Source of the DNA: Bdellovibrio bacteriovorus
Lineage (GTDB): Bacteria; Bdellovibrionota; Bdellovibrionia; Bdellovibrionales; Bdellovibrionaceae
DNA: 64,000 nt
Direction of reading: 5' to 3'
Assembly (NCBI RefSeq): GCF_001592755.1
Contig: NZ_LUKF01000003.1
Span: forward strand, 124,001 to 188,000
Below the pieces are notes generated by a model that was not told the origin of the DNA, made no database searches, and saw nothing but the letters and a program-made list of their open reading frames with translations. This document shows positions 49,391-59,606 of the stretch, piece after piece (the stretch's first letter is position 1; each line of letters begins with the position of its first letter). A program made the position numbers and the translations under genes.

Positions 49391-51714
49391 TGAGCCGCGA
49401 ACTTGAGCGGAAGCTCGCCGAAGCAACTGAACTCGCCAAACGCCACCATCACGAATTCGTGACGTTAGAACACATCTTGTTGGTGCTAACTGAATCTCCT
49501 TTGATGGTTGAGATCCTTGAAGCTTGCGCCGTCAACGTGCAAAAACTTCGTCAGGACTTGCGCGATCATCTGAAATCAGGAATTCCTCAAATCACCGATG
49601 ACCAGTTGTCATCGTATGGTGGTTTTGATTCCTGGACTCCCGAATTCACACTCGCCTGTCACCGTCTTATTCAACGTGCTGCCATCCAAATGAAGAGCGC
49701 TGGCCGCAATCAAATTAGCGAAGGCAGTCTGCTTGTTTCCCTTTTTTACGAGCAAGATTCTCACGCCACTTTCGCTCTGGCGCGACAAGGCCTTACTCAA
49801 TTTGACATCATCAATTATATTTCCCATGGGATCACAAAAGACGGAAAGGAACACGACATTCCTCCTTCTGCAGCTCCCCGTTCAAGCGAGTATCAAGGCG
49901 AATCTTACGAAGAAGGTCGCAGCTCTCCGCTTGAAAGTTTCTGCGTGAATTTAAATGACAAAGCCAAACTTGGAAAATTAGATCCTTTGATTGGTCGTGA
50001 AGACGTGATCGAAAGAACCATTCAAGTTCTCTGTCGTCGCACGAAAAACAATCCATTGCTGATCGGCGAACCCGGCGTAGGTAAAACAGCCGTGGCCGAG
50101 GGACTTGCGCAAAAAATCGTGCAAGGAAATGTTCCGGAAAAACTTAAAAACGCCGTGATCTATTCTTTAGATTTAGGTGGCTTGCTTGCAGGAACAAAAT
50201 TCCGCGGTGACTTCGAGGGACGCTTGAAAGCTGTCGTGAAAGACATCGCAAAACGTCCCGGCGCTATTCTATTTATCGACGAGATTCACACCATCGTTGG
50301 GGCTGGCGCAACTAGTGGGGGCTCAATGGATGCTTCCAACTTGTTAAAGCCGGCTCTTGCAAGTGGCGACATCAGCTGTATTGGCTCCACCACTCACGTG
50401 GAATACCGTCAGTACTTTGAAAAAGATCGCGCGCTGAATAGACGTTTCCAAAAAATCGATATCAACGAACCTTCGAATGAAGATGCAGTTAAAATCCTTC
50501 GTGGTCTTCGTAAATCTTATGAAGAATTCCACGAGGTCCAATATACAGAAGAAGCTTTGCGTGCGGCTGTAGAATTATCGCAGAAGCATATTCACGGAAA
50601 ACTTCTGCCAGATAAAGCGATTGATGTCTTAGATGAAGCGGGAGCCCACTTCCGCTTAAAATTCGAACATGCGGAAGACGTGAAGATTGACGCTCCTGAA
50701 GTTGAAGAAACAATCGCGAAGATGACGGGTCTTCCGATCGCAAGTATTTCTTCGAGTGAAAAAACGCAGTTGCGTGATCTTGATAAAAAATTAAAAGCTT
50801 TGATCTTCGGTCAAGACGAAGCCATCGATCGTTTGGTTTCAAGTATCAAGTTTTCTCGCAGTGGTTTGGGTCGACCTAATAAACCTATTGGCAGCTTCCT
50901 ATTCACTGGCCCTACAGGTGTCGGTAAAACCGAAGTATGTCGTCAGCTCGCGCAAATTCTGGGCGTTCACTTTGAGCGCTTTGATATGTCTGAGTACATG
51001 GAAAAACATGCGGTTGCTCGCTTAGTCGGTGCGCCTCCGGGATATGTGGGTTACGAAGAAGGCGGTCTTTTAACTGAGGCCGTGACGAAAAATCCTTATG
51101 GAGTTTTCTTGTTAGATGAGATTGAAAAAGCTCACACCGACGTGACCAATATTCTTTTGCAAGTCATGGATGCCGGTCGCCTCACCGACAGCAATGGACG
51201 TGTCGCTGACTTTAAAAACGTCATCCTTGTCATGACTTCTAACGCCGGAGCTTTAGAAACTTCGCGCGGGACGATTGGCATGGTTGAAGAAAATCGCAGT
51301 TCGCTTTCTATGGATGCCATTAAAAAAGCGTTTTCTCCAGAATTCATCAATCGTTTGGACGCGGTTGTTTCCTTCCGTGATCTTTCTGAAGACATGGTTA
51401 CGAAGATCACACAAAAATTCGTGGACGAACTGAAAATGCTTCTTCTCGAGAAAAAAGTGGAACTGAATGTTTCTCAAGAAGTAATTAAGTGGCTAATGAA
51501 AAAAGGCTACGACAAAGTTTACGGCGCTCGTCCTTTAGCGCGTGCCGTGGATGAGCATCTGAAAAAAGCCTTGGTCGACGAATTACTTTTTGGACGCCTT
51601 GTCGACGGAGGACGTGTCAATGTGGAACTAGAAAAGGATATTTTGAAGTTCCATTTTAGCACCACCCCTAACGGCACTGGTCAAAAGAATCAAAAACAAC
51701 CTGTCACGACGTGA
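49387..51714 (+). CDS. clpA: ATP-dependent Clp protease ATP-binding subunit ClpA
   Basis: 775 residues. It has an N-terminal double Clp-N domain, then two AAA+ modules with Walker [11 protein letters not shown] and [10 protein letters not shown], Walker B FIDEIH and LLDEIEKA, and the ClpP-contact loop region before the D2 end. No ClpB-type middle coiled coil. It unfolds substrates delivered by ClpS and feeds them to ClpP. ClpP is not in the window. Overlaps clpS by 4 nt. Confidence 0.96.
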   Translation: MMSRELERKLAEATELAKRHHHEFVTLEHILLVLTESPLMVEILEACAVNVQKLRQDLRDHLKSGIPQITDDQLSSYGGFDSWTPEFTLACHRLIQRAAIQMKSAGRNQISEGSLLVSLFYEQDSHATFALARQGLTQFDIINYISHGITKDGKEHDIPPSAAPRSSEYQGESYEEGRSSPLESFCVNLNDKAKLGKLDPLIGREDVIERTIQVLCRRTKNNPLLIGEPGVGKTAVAEGLAQKIVQGNVPEKLKNAVIYSLDLGGLLAGTKFRGDFEGRLKAVVKDIAKRPGAILFIDEIHTIVGAGATSGGSMDASNLLKPALASGDISCIGSTTHVEYRQYFEKDRALNRRFQKIDINEPSNEDAVKILRGLRKSYEEFHEVQYTEEALRAAVELSQKHIHGKLLPDKAIDVLDEAGAHFRLKFEHAEDVKIDAPEVEETIAKMTGLPIASISSSEKTQLRDLDKKLKALIFGQDEAIDRLVSSIKFSRSGLGRPNKPIGSFLFTGPTGVGKTEVCRQLAQILGVHFERFDMSEYMEKHAVARLVGAPPGYVGYEEGGLLTEAVTKNPYGVFLLDEIEKAHTDVTNILLQVMDAGRLTDSNGRVADFKNVILVMTSNAGALETSRGTIGMVEENRSSLSMDAIKKAFSPEFINRLDAVVSFRDLSEDMVTKITQKFVDELKMLLLEKKVELNVSQEVIKWLMKKGYDKVYGARPLARAVDEHLKKALVDELLFGRLVDGGRVNVELEKDILKFHFSTTPNGTGQKNQKQPVTT

Positions 51715-51780
51715 TGTGATGGCATTGACATTCCTTTTAGAGTTATCATTATTAATGGTGACTCTAGAAGGAGTGCATAA

Positions 51781-52677
51781 ATGGCATTTTTAAAACGTAT
51801 CGGTTTATTTGTTCTAACAAACGTCCTTGTCATGGTGACGATCGGAATCGTTTGGTCTCTTGTGAGCCGATTCCTTGGTCTTGCAGGTCTTAACTCTTAC
51901 ATCCCATTCTTGATGGCATTCTGTTTGGTTTGGGGTATGGGCGGCGCCTTCATCTCTTTGCTTATGTCAAAGTGGATGGCGAAAATGTTCCATGGTGTGA
52001 AAATCATCGAACCTAACAACCAAAATCCAGAACTTCGTGCCTTGGTAAATAAAGTCCACGACTTTGCTCGTCGTGCGCAACTTTCAAAAATGCCTGAAGT
52101 CGGTATCTACGAATCTGTCGACATCAACGCATTTGCGACAGGACCTTCAAAGTCCAACTCTCTGGTTGCGGTCTCTACAGGTCTTTTGCAAAGAATGAAT
52201 GAAAAAGAACTTGATGGAGTTCTTGCCCACGAAGTGGCGCATATCGCAAACGGAGACATGGTCACAATGACTTTGATCCAAGGTATCGTGAATGCCTTTG
52301 CGATGTTCTTCTCTCGTATCTTGGCAAACCTGGTCGCTTCCAACGTGGAAGAGCGCTACCGTGAGATTGTTCGCTTTGCGGTGACAATCCTAGGCGACAT
52401 CGCGTTCACATTATTGGGATCTATCGTCGTGAATTACTTCTCTCGTCGTCGTGAGTTCCGTGCGGACGCCGGTGGTGCGAAGTACTCTTCTCGCGAGAAT
52501 ATGATTGCGGCTTTGCAAAAGTTGCGTTCAGTTTATGATCTGCCTATTCCTCCAGAGGAAGGTCAGACTGCGACTTTGATGATTTCAAATCGCGACAAAG
52601 GTGGAATTGCGAAATTGTTCATGACGCATCCGCCTCTTGAAGTTCGCATCCAAGCTCTTCAAACGGGCCGTATCTAA
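51781..52677 (+). CDS. htpX: Membrane protease HtpX
   Basis: 298 residues. Two N-terminal transmembrane segments, then the M48 motif HEVAH (LAHEVAHIANGD) with the third zinc ligand Glu further on, then a third transmembrane region and RREFRADAGGAKYSS. Located in the inner membrane, it degrades misfolded membrane proteins and acts with FtsH. A good ribosome binding site GAAGGAG is present. TTGACA stands upstream at about 51730. It lies downstream of clpA in a proteostasis neighbourhood. Confidence 0.95.
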   Translation: MAFLKRIGLFVLTNVLVMVTIGIVWSLVSRFLGLAGLNSYIPFLMAFCLVWGMGGAFISLLMSKWMAKMFHGVKIIEPNNQNPELRALVNKVHDFARRAQLSKMPEVGIYESVDINAFATGPSKSNSLVAVSTGLLQRMNEKELDGVLAHEVAHIANGDMVTMTLIQGIVNAFAMFFSRILANLVASNVEERYREIVRFAVTILGDIAFTLLGSIVVNYFSRRREFRADAGGAKYSSRENMIAALQKLRSVYDLPIPPEEGQTATLMISNRDKGGIAKLFMTHPPLEVRIQALQTGRI

Positions 52678-52760
52678 GCGGCGCGTTTTGTTAAATAACC
52701 TGATATTTCGTCTGAGTCAGGGTTGTTAAATTCCACAATTCGGCATAACCTAAACGGGTT

Positions 52761-54971
52761 ATGCCGAAAATAATTCTCGCCTTCTCTTTTTTTTCCGTCA
52801 TCTTAGGTTGTGCAACGACATCGCGTTTAGACACGCGTATCGACAAACGCTTAACTCCACCCGTTCCTAATTTCATTAGCAAATGGAAGAATGCTCCAGT
52901 TTCTGATTTAGAAAAATTAGAAGTGGGCGCTAAGGAAGATAATATTCGCTGGTGGAAGACCTACACGTTGGCGATGGCTAAAAAGACCACGGCCCCTAAA
53001 GAGGCTTGTGAGGGCTTTAAGTCATTGTCTTCAGAAAACGACTTTCCCCTTCATGATCTGGCGTTGCTTCGTGCTTACGAAACTTGTGTGAACGACAAAG
53101 CCTTAGCCGAGCTTCCTAGCAGCACGGTGCCTTGGTATCGCGATCTGATGGTTGATATTAAACTTAAAGAGGCTTTAGAAACTTCGGATTTGCGCGACGA
53201 TATGGCAGCCTATGTTGAAAAAGCTCGCCTTGATAACAACAAGAAGAACAAAGAAGAATTTTACTTGAAAGCTCTTCTTGCGGCTCAGAAGTCTGAATCC
53301 AAAGAAGACATTGAGCAGATTCAAACGGCGCTTTACAAAAACTCTCCACGTCTAAATCCCCTGCCTTTGGAAAAAGATTTAAGCAACGTCGCTTCAGACT
53401 ATCGCTTTCATCGTGAGTTCGATCACGCGCTAAAGACTTACAAAAAAATCTTGGCGTCAGAACAAACAGGGCCGGATGAGTATTTCCAAACATTGAAAAA
53501 CATTCGTCAGACTTACAAGGTAGCGCAACAGCGTTCGGATTATATCAACGCGACGGCTGACCTTGTGAATTGGTCTAAAAAGCAATTCCAAAAAAATAAA
53601 AAAGATCGCCGTGCGATTGCGCGCTATCACGATGCCCAAGTTCTTTTTGCTAAAACGCTTTGGACAGAAGATCAAACTTCGCAAGCGGTGAAAGTTCTAA
53701 ACGAAACTCACCGTCTGCTTCGTGGAATCTATCCGATGGATGAAGTTTATTTTATCCAAGGACGTATTGACGAAGAAAAAGGCAATTTCACAAAGGCCAT
53801 TGAATATTTCGAGGCCAGCTACCAACAACCGGTCAGCTTACCAGGCCTTCGCGATAAAATCGCGTGGTTGAAATCTTGGAACTACTACAAGCTGGAGAAA
53901 TGGGAAGAAGCGAAGACAAGCTTTGAACAAATGCGCGATCTTGTGAAAGACCCTGCCGACAAATCACGTGCTCGTTTCTGGTTGGCTCGTTCCTTAGAAA
54001 AGCTGGGTAAAAATTCCGACGCTCAAAATGAACTTCAAGGTTTGATTAAAGAAGATCCACTAGGTTACTACGGCGTTTTGGCCGTTCGTGAACTTAAACA
54101 GAGCTTCACGCCACTTAAGATCGACAACAAAGAACTTCAAGGCTTAAGCCTTCTCGGAGTTTCAGAACTTGATCCGCAAATGCGTTTAACGACGGAATGG
54201 TTGATTTCTGTCGACGAAAAACCTTTTGCCGAAAAAGTTCTGAACATCGCGGTTGAAGATTTAAAAAAGAAGAAAGTGACTTCCGAAGAAACTTGGCTTG
54301 CGATTTCTTCTGGCTATGCGCGCACAGGCCTTTACCTGCCGCTCTTTTCTGCGATTGGTGCATTGGATTCTTCTGTTAAAGATCGTCTCTTGAACGATCA
54401 TCCCGATCTTTTATTTCCACAGCCGTTCTCGGACATCATCGCGCAAGCTTCTGATAAAAGCGGAACGCCTCAGGCGTTCATCTATGCGATCATCCGTCAG
54501 GAATCTGCCTTTAATCCAGAAGCGCGCAGCTCGGTCGATGCCTTCGGCTTGATGCAACTTCTGCCAAGCGTCGCTAAACAATTGGCGAAAAGAAATTCGT
54601 TGGAGTATTCCGAAGCCAATGACTTGTTTAAACCAGAGATCAACATCCCTCTGGGAGCCTTTGAATTAAAGTCGCTAATGAAAAAGTACGACGATCAATT
54701 CATCTTGGCGGTGTCAGGTTACAACGCCAATGACAGCGCGATCCGCGGCTGGTTGAAAACCCGCTTCCGCGAAGACTCTGTTGAATTTATCGAAGAAGTT
54801 CCTTACGAAGAAACTCGCGCTTACATCAAATTGGTGATGAGAAATTATATCTTCTATCAAAGACTTTTAAACACGGCTTCAGGAACACCGTTCCCCGAAG
54901 AACTTCTTTCTTTGAAATCGAATAAGAAGAAAGACATTGTGAAAGAAGAAAGCATCAGTCAGCAGCTTTAA
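52761..54971 (+). CDS. Lipoprotein lytic transglycosylase (Slt70-like)
   Basis: 736 residues. Lipobox ILGC at about residue 17, a long superhelical U/L domain of TPR-like helices (residues about 40-560), then the SLT catalytic domain with Glu581 in IIRQESAFNPEARS and SVDAFGLMQLLPSVA, and SGYNANDSAIRGW. It cleaves peptidoglycan with formation of 1,6-anhydro ends, anchored in the outer membrane. Full length for Slt70. It follows htpX after 80 nt and ends in a terminator. In a predator it could take part in cell-wall remodelling during entry or septation; this is inference. Confidence 0.9.
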   Translation: MPKIILAFSFFSVILGCATTSRLDTRIDKRLTPPVPNFISKWKNAPVSDLEKLEVGAKEDNIRWWKTYTLAMAKKTTAPKEACEGFKSLSSENDFPLHDLALLRAYETCVNDKALAELPSSTVPWYRDLMVDIKLKEALETSDLRDDMAAYVEKARLDNNKKNKEEFYLKALLAAQKSESKEDIEQIQTALYKNSPRLNPLPLEKDLSNVASDYRFHREFDHALKTYKKILASEQTGPDEYFQTLKNIRQTYKVAQQRSDYINATADLVNWSKKQFQKNKKDRRAIARYHDAQVLFAKTLWTEDQTSQAVKVLNETHRLLRGIYPMDEVYFIQGRIDEEKGNFTKAIEYFEASYQQPVSLPGLRDKIAWLKSWNYYKLEKWEEAKTSFEQMRDLVKDPADKSRARFWLARSLEKLGKNSDAQNELQGLIKEDPLGYYGVLAVRELKQSFTPLKIDNKELQGLSLLGVSELDPQMRLTTEWLISVDEKPFAEKVLNIAVEDLKKKKVTSEETWLAISSGYARTGLYLPLFSAIGALDSSVKDRLLNDHPDLLFPQPFSDIIAQASDKSGTPQAFIYAIIRQESAFNPEARSSVDAFGLMQLLPSVAKQLAKRNSLEYSEANDLFKPEINIPLGAFELKSLMKKYDDQFILAVSGYNANDSAIRGWLKTRFREDSVEFIEEVPYEETRAYIKLVMRNYIFYQRLLNTASGTPFPEELLSLKSNKKKDIVKEESISQQL

Positions 54972-54976
54972 AAATA

Positions 54977-55007
54977 AAAATCCCGAGTCGAAAGCTCGGG
55001 ATTTTTT
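54977..55007. terminator. Bidirectional terminator after the transglycosylase
   Basis: ATCCCGAG, 7-nt loop, CTCGGGAT with A and T runs on the two sides. It separates the transglycosylase from a convergent lipoprotein gene. Confidence 0.88.
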
Positions 55008-55028
55008 ATTTCTAGATCCAACAATTAA

Positions 55029-55535
55029 TTAACGATTACAAAAAGTATCATCCGTAAAACTTCCCGTCGCAGCGGAACTGTATTCCGGATAAGTCACGTA
55101 ATTCACATTCGTCATGTCCACTTCATCCGCGCCGGCGGTGTAAACGACTTTCAAAGTGTCTGCCGTCAACTCTTTCAACTCGTAACGTTTTTCTACTGGA
55201 GTACCTAATGCGCCGCCATTTACATGGGTGACGTTAAGAACCAACTCATTCCCCACTTCGCTCGTAGGATCTGCGACTGGCGCAGTCCAAGTTCCCGTTA
55301 AGGTGCATTTCTTACCGACAGTAGGCGACGTCCATTCCGCTTCGGATTGAGTGAAGGTGCCATCGACCTTGAGCTCAATCTGTACATAGCTGAAACTTCC
55401 CGCGGTTTGCGTGCTTTCGGTTTGGGAATGATAAGTGATGTCTTCAGAAAGACTTCCTAAATCCAGCTCTCCAGAGCCCACCTTTTGACTGCAACCTGCC
55501 AACGCCACTAAAGAAATGATGATAAGCTTTTTCAT
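55029..55535 (-). CDS. Small lipoprotein, hypothetical
   Basis: 168 residues from ATG 55535 (GAGGTGAAT; ATG 55559 is also in frame). Signal peptide with lipobox ALAGC (MKKLIIISLVALAGC), then a beta-rich mature domain of about 150 residues with Thr-rich strands and Cys near the two ends (KKCTLTGTW; DTFCNR). It looks like a lipocalin-like or META-like barrel, but I cannot name the family. Single gene. Confidence 0.65.
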   Translation of the reverse strand: MKKLIIISLVALAGCSQKVGSGELDLGSLSEDITYHSQTESTQTAGSFSYVQIELKVDGTFTQSEAEWTSPTVGKKCTLTGTWTAPVADPTSEVGNELVLNVTHVNGGALGTPVEKRYELKELTADTLKVVYTAGADEVDMTNVNYVTYPEYSSAATGSFTDDTFCNR

Positions 55536-55732
55536 ATTCACCTCTTCGGAATCAGACATAAGCCCTTTAACCTGAGAAGGCTTATCAAGCCACGATCAAT
55601 ACGCTTTCAAAGCTAAGCCCTTGCGATGACTTCATTATCTATGGATATGTCTTAAATTGATACAGGACCAAGGTTCCCTTATGCCCCGACTGGAAATCTC
55701 CGATAAGTTTTAGTCTAGAAAGGGGAACATTC

Positions 55733-57112
55733 ATGTTTTCTCGCAAAGTGTGGATTGCAGCATGTTGTGTCGGTTTATTGTTCTTTGGTGGATTGGGTTT
55801 CTACCTTTATTCCATTGAAGAAAACTCCCCTTCCCGCACACAGAGTTCCAGCAAAAAGGACAGCGATCGTCTTTTTGAAAACTCTTTCATCACGTCTAAA
55901 ACTGACAAAGTTGAAGACGAGCCGAGCGCACTGTTCAACGATCCCGCGATCAGCCAAGCTTGGGGTTTAAAAAAATCCGATGCCGCTCGCGCGTGGTCGG
56001 TCACTAAAGGCAGCCGCGATATCGTGGTGGCTGTGATCGATACGGGTATTGATATCAAGCATGAGGACTTAAAAGGAAACCTTTGGAAAAATCCGGGCGA
56101 AACAGGTTTAGATGCTCAAGGTCGCGATAAGGCAACCAACGGTATCGATGATGACGGTAACGGTTTTGTTGACGACGTTTATGGTTGGAACTTTGTTTCT
56201 AACAATAACAAACTCGACGACAACCACGGTCACGGGACTCACATTGCCGGAATCATTGGTGCGGAAGCTGGGAACAACAAAGGTATCACGGGGATTTCTC
56301 CGGAAGTCAGCTTGATGATTCTTAAGTATTACGATCCGAAAGTTCCCGGCACCGACAACTTGAAAAACACGGTGGCTTCTATTCGCTACGCCGTAAAAAT
56401 GGGGGCCCACATCATCAATTATTCTGGTGGTGGGACGGAGTTCTCTCAAGAAGAGTATGACGCTGTTGCCGAAGCCGAGAAAAAGGGAATTCTTTTTGTC
56501 GCGGCGGCAGGAAATGAGCGTTCGAACTCGGACCAATTCCACTACTACCCGGCCGATTATAAATTGAAGAACATCATTTCGGTGACGGCGATTGACCCAT
56601 CAACGCAAGTGTTGGCGTCTTCAAACTATGGGATTGAGACTGTCGACATTGCAGCTCCAGGACAGAATATTCTTTCTTGTCTTCCGGGTAATGCTTACGG
56701 GTATATGACTGGAACTTCGCAAGCCACCGCGTTTGTGACAGGTGCTGCAGCTTTGACGATGGCTCACAAGCAATCATTTAAAGCGGAAGATGTGAAGAAG
56801 TACATTTTAGCTACTGGCGATGCCCAATCACAGCTCGCTTCAAAAACCAGAACTTCTCGTCAGTTGAATCTTTATAAAGCACTGACGATTCTAGATCAGG
56901 GTGTTTCTGCAACGGGTGTGGTGGCCGTGAATACGCAAAACATGAAGCTCTTCACTGCGGACCCAAATGAAAAACGAAATCGTGATCTTGAAAACGGCAT
57001 TGATCCCACAGCGAAAGAGATGAGCCAATTCGGCAGATCCTTGATCGATGCCATCGGTCCAAAATCTCGTCCATCAAAGCTAGGTACGAAACAAGGTTCG
57101 GAAGGGTTCTAA
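55733..57112 (+). CDS. Subtilisin-like serine protease (S8), membrane-anchored
   Basis: 459 residues. One N-terminal transmembrane segment (VWIAACCVGLLFFGGLGFYLY) and a Ser-rich linker precede an S8 domain with Asp in VIDTGIDIKHED (about 103), His in HGHGTHIAGI and Ser in MTGTSQATAFVTGAAAL. The short propeptide-like region is 60-90. About 80 residues at the C-terminus are polar. Bdellovibrio genomes carry many S8 proteases thought to digest prey; a periplasmic or surface role is inferred. Single gene. Confidence 0.9.
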   Translation: MFSRKVWIAACCVGLLFFGGLGFYLYSIEENSPSRTQSSSKKDSDRLFENSFITSKTDKVEDEPSALFNDPAISQAWGLKKSDAARAWSVTKGSRDIVVAVIDTGIDIKHEDLKGNLWKNPGETGLDAQGRDKATNGIDDDGNGFVDDVYGWNFVSNNNKLDDNHGHGTHIAGIIGAEAGNNKGITGISPEVSLMILKYYDPKVPGTDNLKNTVASIRYAVKMGAHIINYSGGGTEFSQEEYDAVAEAEKKGILFVAAAGNERSNSDQFHYYPADYKLKNIISVTAIDPSTQVLASSNYGIETVDIAAPGQNILSCLPGNAYGYMTGTSQATAFVTGAAALTMAHKQSFKAEDVKKYILATGDAQSQLASKTRTSRQLNLYKALTILDQGVSATGVVAVNTQNMKLFTADPNEKRNRDLENGIDPTAKEMSQFGRSLIDAIGPKSRPSKLGTKQGSEGF

Positions 57113-57127
57113 CCCTTCCCTGCTAAA

Positions 57128-57976
57128 TTAGTCGACGAAGTCGGAAAGAGAAATCTTTCCGCGAATCATGATCATCAATCCCGCTGACATAAATGCCAAC
57201 GCTACACCGACACCGATCAAGTTGCGGTGACCAAGATTGATCATTCCTAAAAGAATTAAGAAAGCACTAAGGCCGAACGGTCCCCAGTACATGTACTTTT
57301 GCCATTTCGGGCGAGCTGCTGCTGGAGCTTTACCAACAGTTGCCACAGGCTTCTGAGACAAACCGACCATCATCAGGCTGTTGATTCGCGCGATCATCTG
57401 ATCACATTGCGGATCCCCGCCTTGCGCGGCTTTCAGCTCTTCATACTTCAAAGTTGCAAAGCGAAGAGCATCCAATTCATGACAAGCACGGATGAACTCA
57501 TCGTGAAGCTGCTCATTTTCAAAGTTTTCAACCAAGTTCTTCCACTTACGAACAAGACTTGGTTGTGCCTTCAAGCTTGGATCTTTAGGCAAACCTTCGA
57601 GACGTTCAAAAAGAACATGGCAAGAGTAACACTCTTTCGCGCGACGGCCGTTCAAGGCGCCACACTTCGGGCAAGATTTCATTTCGTGAGAACCCGGTTC
57701 TGCCGAATATGTCTCCAACGGATGATGCTGGGCAGCAGCCACAGGGGCCACTTCTTCTTCTTTGGGAGCCTCAGTGGCTGTCATTGAAACCGCAAAGCAG
57801 GCCACATTCTGAAGATCTGTAGGAGGATATTCGAAACTGAATCTTGTCTCGCAAGAAATGCACTGAAATAGTGGCGTTTCCGAATGAATATCGTCGCAAG
57901 AAACCTCATAAAGTTTCGCGCAAGATGGACATCGGATTTTCAATTTCGTTGATAAATTCACAGTGGACTCACTCAC
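57128..57976 (-). CDS. Double zinc-ribbon membrane protein
   Basis: 282 residues from GTG 57976; a form from ATG 57997 would overlap the lnt start. An MJ0042-like zinc ribbon (IRCPSCAKLYEVS...FQCISC) lies near the N-terminus, a second ribbon at about 105-125 (SCPKCGALNGRRAKECYSCH), a helical middle, then two transmembrane segments near the C-terminus. It is unlike any named enzyme; perhaps a regulator or sensor at the membrane. The gene is divergent from lnt with almost no gap. Confidence 0.65.
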   Translation of the reverse strand: MSESTVNLSTKLKIRCPSCAKLYEVSCDDIHSETPLFQCISCETRFSFEYPPTDLQNVACFAVSMTATEAPKEEEVAPVAAAQHHPLETYSAEPGSHEMKSCPKCGALNGRRAKECYSCHVLFERLEGLPKDPSLKAQPSLVRKWKNLVENFENEQLHDEFIRACHELDALRFATLKYEELKAAQGGDPQCDQMIARINSLMMVGLSQKPVATVGKAPAAARPKWQKYMYWGPFGLSAFLILLGMINLGHRNLIGVGVALAFMSAGLMIMIRGKISLSDFVD

Positions 57977-57998
57977 TCTTTGTGTTACTAATACCATG

Positions 57999-59606
57999 AT
58001 GAAGAGAACGATTCAATTTTTCAAGCAGAAAGCCTACGAATTTCGTTGGGCGATTCTCTCGGGAATTCTTGTAGGCACAAGCTACATTCCCTTTCCTCCT
58101 TGGGCTTTAATCTTTTGCTACACTCCGCTTTGGCTTTACGCTGTCGAAGATAGTAAATCCGTGAAGAATTCATTCTGGGCCGCGTGGATTACACAGTTCG
58201 TGCTCAGCATGATTGGCTTTTATTGGATTGCCTACACCGCTCACGAGTTCGGGCAAATTCCCTGGTCAGTTTCTGTCGTAGCGCTGCTGCTTTTTTGTGC
58301 GTTCATGCATCTTTACATTCCTGTCGCGGTGGCGATCGGGACGTGGTTGCGCCTGAAATTCAAGCTGGGCGCGGGCCCGAGCCTTTTCATCATCGCGATT
58401 TTGCAATCGTTGCTCGAGCGCGTGTGGCCGGTGATTTTTGACTGGAATCTTGGTTATACTCTGTTCTGGGCGAAAATTCCGACTTATCACCTGGCGGACC
58501 TCATTGGCTTCTTAGGTCTATCCTCCGTCGTTTTACTTTTCAATGCCTGGGTGGGTTACATTTGGCTAAAGCAAAATTTCGTCAAAAAAGCTCTGACCCA
58601 ATTAAGTTTTCTGTCTTTGTCATTTGCCGCATTAGTGGGCATCGGTCACTTCCATGGAAAAAACTGGAACCGCTTTGATCGAGAAATCAAAGCGACGATC
58701 GTTCAAGCCAATATCGGAAATCTTGAAAAAGTTTATGCCGAACAAGGCAAAGGCTACCAAGAAGCTATCACTAATAAGTTTGTGAGCCTGACCGCCGAAG
58801 CTCACCAAAAGTTCCCCGACACGGATATTTTTGTTTGGCCCGAGACAGCATTTCCTGACTACCTGGATCAACACCTTCTGGGCCGCAAACACACGGAAAT
58901 CTTAAAGGCCGGCCTGATTCAGTTCGGAAAACCTTTGATCACGGGAGCTTACTCCAAAGATGAAAAGACCGATGAAAAAGTGGATACGTCGACTTACAAC
59001 GGCCTTTTCCTTGTCGATGCTCAGACTAATAACTTAGATCATCCTTACCGCAAAACTGAACTTCTGGCTTTCGGGGAATATCTGCCTTTGAGTGAGCGCT
59101 TCCCGTTCCTACTCAAACTTCTGCCATTCGTTTCTAACTTCGGTCGCGGCAACGGTCCCGAAGTCATGACTTGGAACTTCCGCGGCGAAGAGATTCACTG
59201 GGGTGGGCAGATTTGCTACGAGGGACTTTATCCTGAATTCTCTCGCGGCTTAGCGAAAAAAGGCTCTGACATTTTGGTGAATGTCACAAATGACTCTTGG
59301 TTCGGAGATCATGCCGAGCCTTACCAACATCTTTATATGACTTTGGCGCGCGGAATTGAAGTGCGCCGACCTTTGGTGCGTTCAACAAATACCGGAATTA
59401 GTACGGCCGTCCTTGCAAATGGTGATGTTCTACAAAAATCACCTCTTCATAAGGAATGGAGCGGTCAGTTCGTGATAAAGTATTTGAAGAATGCGCCGGT
59501 GACTTTCTACACAAAGTGGGGCCACTTCGACTGGGTTCTTTTGATTGCCGCCCTACTGACTTTGATTATTACAGGAGCTCTTCATGCAAGATCTCGTCGT
59601 TCTTGA
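57999..59606 (+). CDS. lnt: Apolipoprotein N-acyltransferase
   Basis: 535 residues from ATG 57999; ATG 57996 is one codon earlier. Six or more N-terminal transmembrane helices (about 1-210), then a nitrilase-like periplasmic domain with catalytic Glu in WPETAFPDYL, Lys in YRKTELLAFGEYLPL and Cys in GGQICYEGLYPEF. It adds the third acyl chain to the N-terminal Cys of lipoproteins, fitting the many lipoproteins in this window. It overlaps the start of mutS2 by 23 nt. Confidence 0.93.
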   Translation: MKRTIQFFKQKAYEFRWAILSGILVGTSYIPFPPWALIFCYTPLWLYAVEDSKSVKNSFWAAWITQFVLSMIGFYWIAYTAHEFGQIPWSVSVVALLLFCAFMHLYIPVAVAIGTWLRLKFKLGAGPSLFIIAILQSLLERVWPVIFDWNLGYTLFWAKIPTYHLADLIGFLGLSSVVLLFNAWVGYIWLKQNFVKKALTQLSFLSLSFAALVGIGHFHGKNWNRFDREIKATIVQANIGNLEKVYAEQGKGYQEAITNKFVSLTAEAHQKFPDTDIFVWPETAFPDYLDQHLLGRKHTEILKAGLIQFGKPLITGAYSKDEKTDEKVDTSTYNGLFLVDAQTNNLDHPYRKTELLAFGEYLPLSERFPFLLKLLPFVSNFGRGNGPEVMTWNFRGEEIHWGGQICYEGLYPEFSRGLAKKGSDILVNVTNDSWFGDHAEPYQHLYMTLARGIEVRRPLVRSTNTGISTAVLANGDVLQKSPLHKEWSGQFVIKYLKNAPVTFYTKWGHFDWVLLIAALLTLIITGALHARSRRS

